Below, piece by piece: positions 5,716 to 5,901 of a stretch of 5,901 nucleotides of DNA. The translations under genes and the position numbers were made by a program. Under the pieces are notes generated by a model. It ran no database searches, was not told the DNA's origin, and worked only from the letters and a program-made list of their open reading frames with translations. The first letter of the stretch is position 1. Each line of letters opens with the position of its first letter. Source of the DNA: Ilumatobacteraceae bacterium (GTDB lineage: Bacteria; Actinomycetota; Acidimicrobiia; Acidimicrobiales; Ilumatobacteraceae); assembly GCA_016463105.1 (NCBI GenBank), contig JAEMRY010000078.1, forward strand, positions 1-5,901. Direction: 5' to 3'.

Positions 5716-5901
5716 TTTCATTGCAGCTCGGGTTGCAGCAATTTCGTCTGGGTTACTGCTAAATTCAACCGCAGCAAAATCTGTTACACCAATTCCGGCG
5801 AGATCAGCAACGCGTTGCTTAACTTGTTCGGCGGTGCCAGCAATAACTATGTCAGCCGGGCCAACAGCACCTTCATGATCAAGCATTGCGCGATAGCTCG
5901 G
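5704..5901 (-). CDS. F420-dependent LLM-class oxidoreductase, C-terminal end (5' part outside window)
   Basis: The frame is open to the right window edge. The first visible residues are PSYRAMLDHEG, followed by GPADIVIAGTAEQVKQRV and LAGIGVTDFAAVEF, and the protein ends AAMKSLL. This is the typical C-terminal helix-strand-helix of luciferase-like monooxygenase family proteins that use coenzyme F420 in actinobacteria: an 'A.AG..E.V..R...L...GVTDF' barrel end preceded by 'PSYRAMLD.EG'. The substrate cannot be told. Only 65 codons are visible, so the subfamily is by eye. The stop is TAA at 5706-5704, inside the end of the HNH gene on the other strand; a T-rich stretch follows it on this strand (from 5703 down to about 5680), without a hairpin I could find. 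Confidence 0.8.
   Translation of the reverse strand, partial: PSYRAMLDHEGAVGPADIVIAGTAEQVKQRVADLAGIGVTDFAAVEFSSNPDEIAATRAAMKSLL

Overview
The window looks like a compact stretch of chromosome from an actinomycetote with medium GC content. The best guess is class Acidimicrobiia (aquatic Ilumatobacter-like lineages). The placement rests on the F420-type luciferase-like oxidoreductase at the right edge, the actinobacterial style of the HNH protein, the CoA-ester lyase and acyl-CoA dehydrogenase types, and the tightly packed genes. It is an inference from protein character; no rRNA or other marker gene is present. Genes cover almost every base. I see no mobile element, CRISPR array, tRNA or rRNA.

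Layout, left to right. (1) Bases 1-546, + strand: the C-terminal part of an acyl-CoA dehydrogenase, cut by the window edge. (2) Bases 3047-543, - strand: three closely spaced genes that look like one operon. In transcription order they are an eIF2B-like (ISOCOT-fold) protein, a CitE/malyl-CoA-lyase family CoA-ester lyase, and a HAD-family hydrolase. Its last gene ends tail to tail with the dehydrogenase, sharing 4 bases. (3) Bases about 3024-5715, + strand: a thioredoxin-fold protein without a CxxC motif, a full-length class I [4Fe-4S] fumarase, and a small zinc-finger/HNH protein whose GTG start overlaps the fumarase stop. (4) Bases 5901-5704, - strand: the C-terminal end of an F420-dependent LLM-class oxidoreductase, overlapping the HNH gene tail to tail by 12 bases.

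How the genes may work together. The dehydrogenase has a tail resembling methylsuccinyl-CoA dehydrogenases, the lyase belongs to the malyl-/methylmalyl-/citramalyl-CoA lyase family, and the fumarase belongs to a class that can also hydrate mesaconate in some members. Together they suggest C4/C5 dicarboxylic acid and CoA-ester metabolism, such as acetyl-CoA, glyoxylate or itaconate routes. This is guilt by association; substrates cannot be read from the sequence. The fumarase is the most certain call: all three cluster cysteines and the known catalytic residues are present at exactly the expected spacing.

The parts least explained by known biology are the eIF2B-like protein coupled to a CoA-ester lyase, the head-to-head divergent pair with overlapping possible starts, the CxxC-less thioredoxin-fold protein, and the HNH protein translationally attached to a fumarase. 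I found no clear new defence or mobile system.
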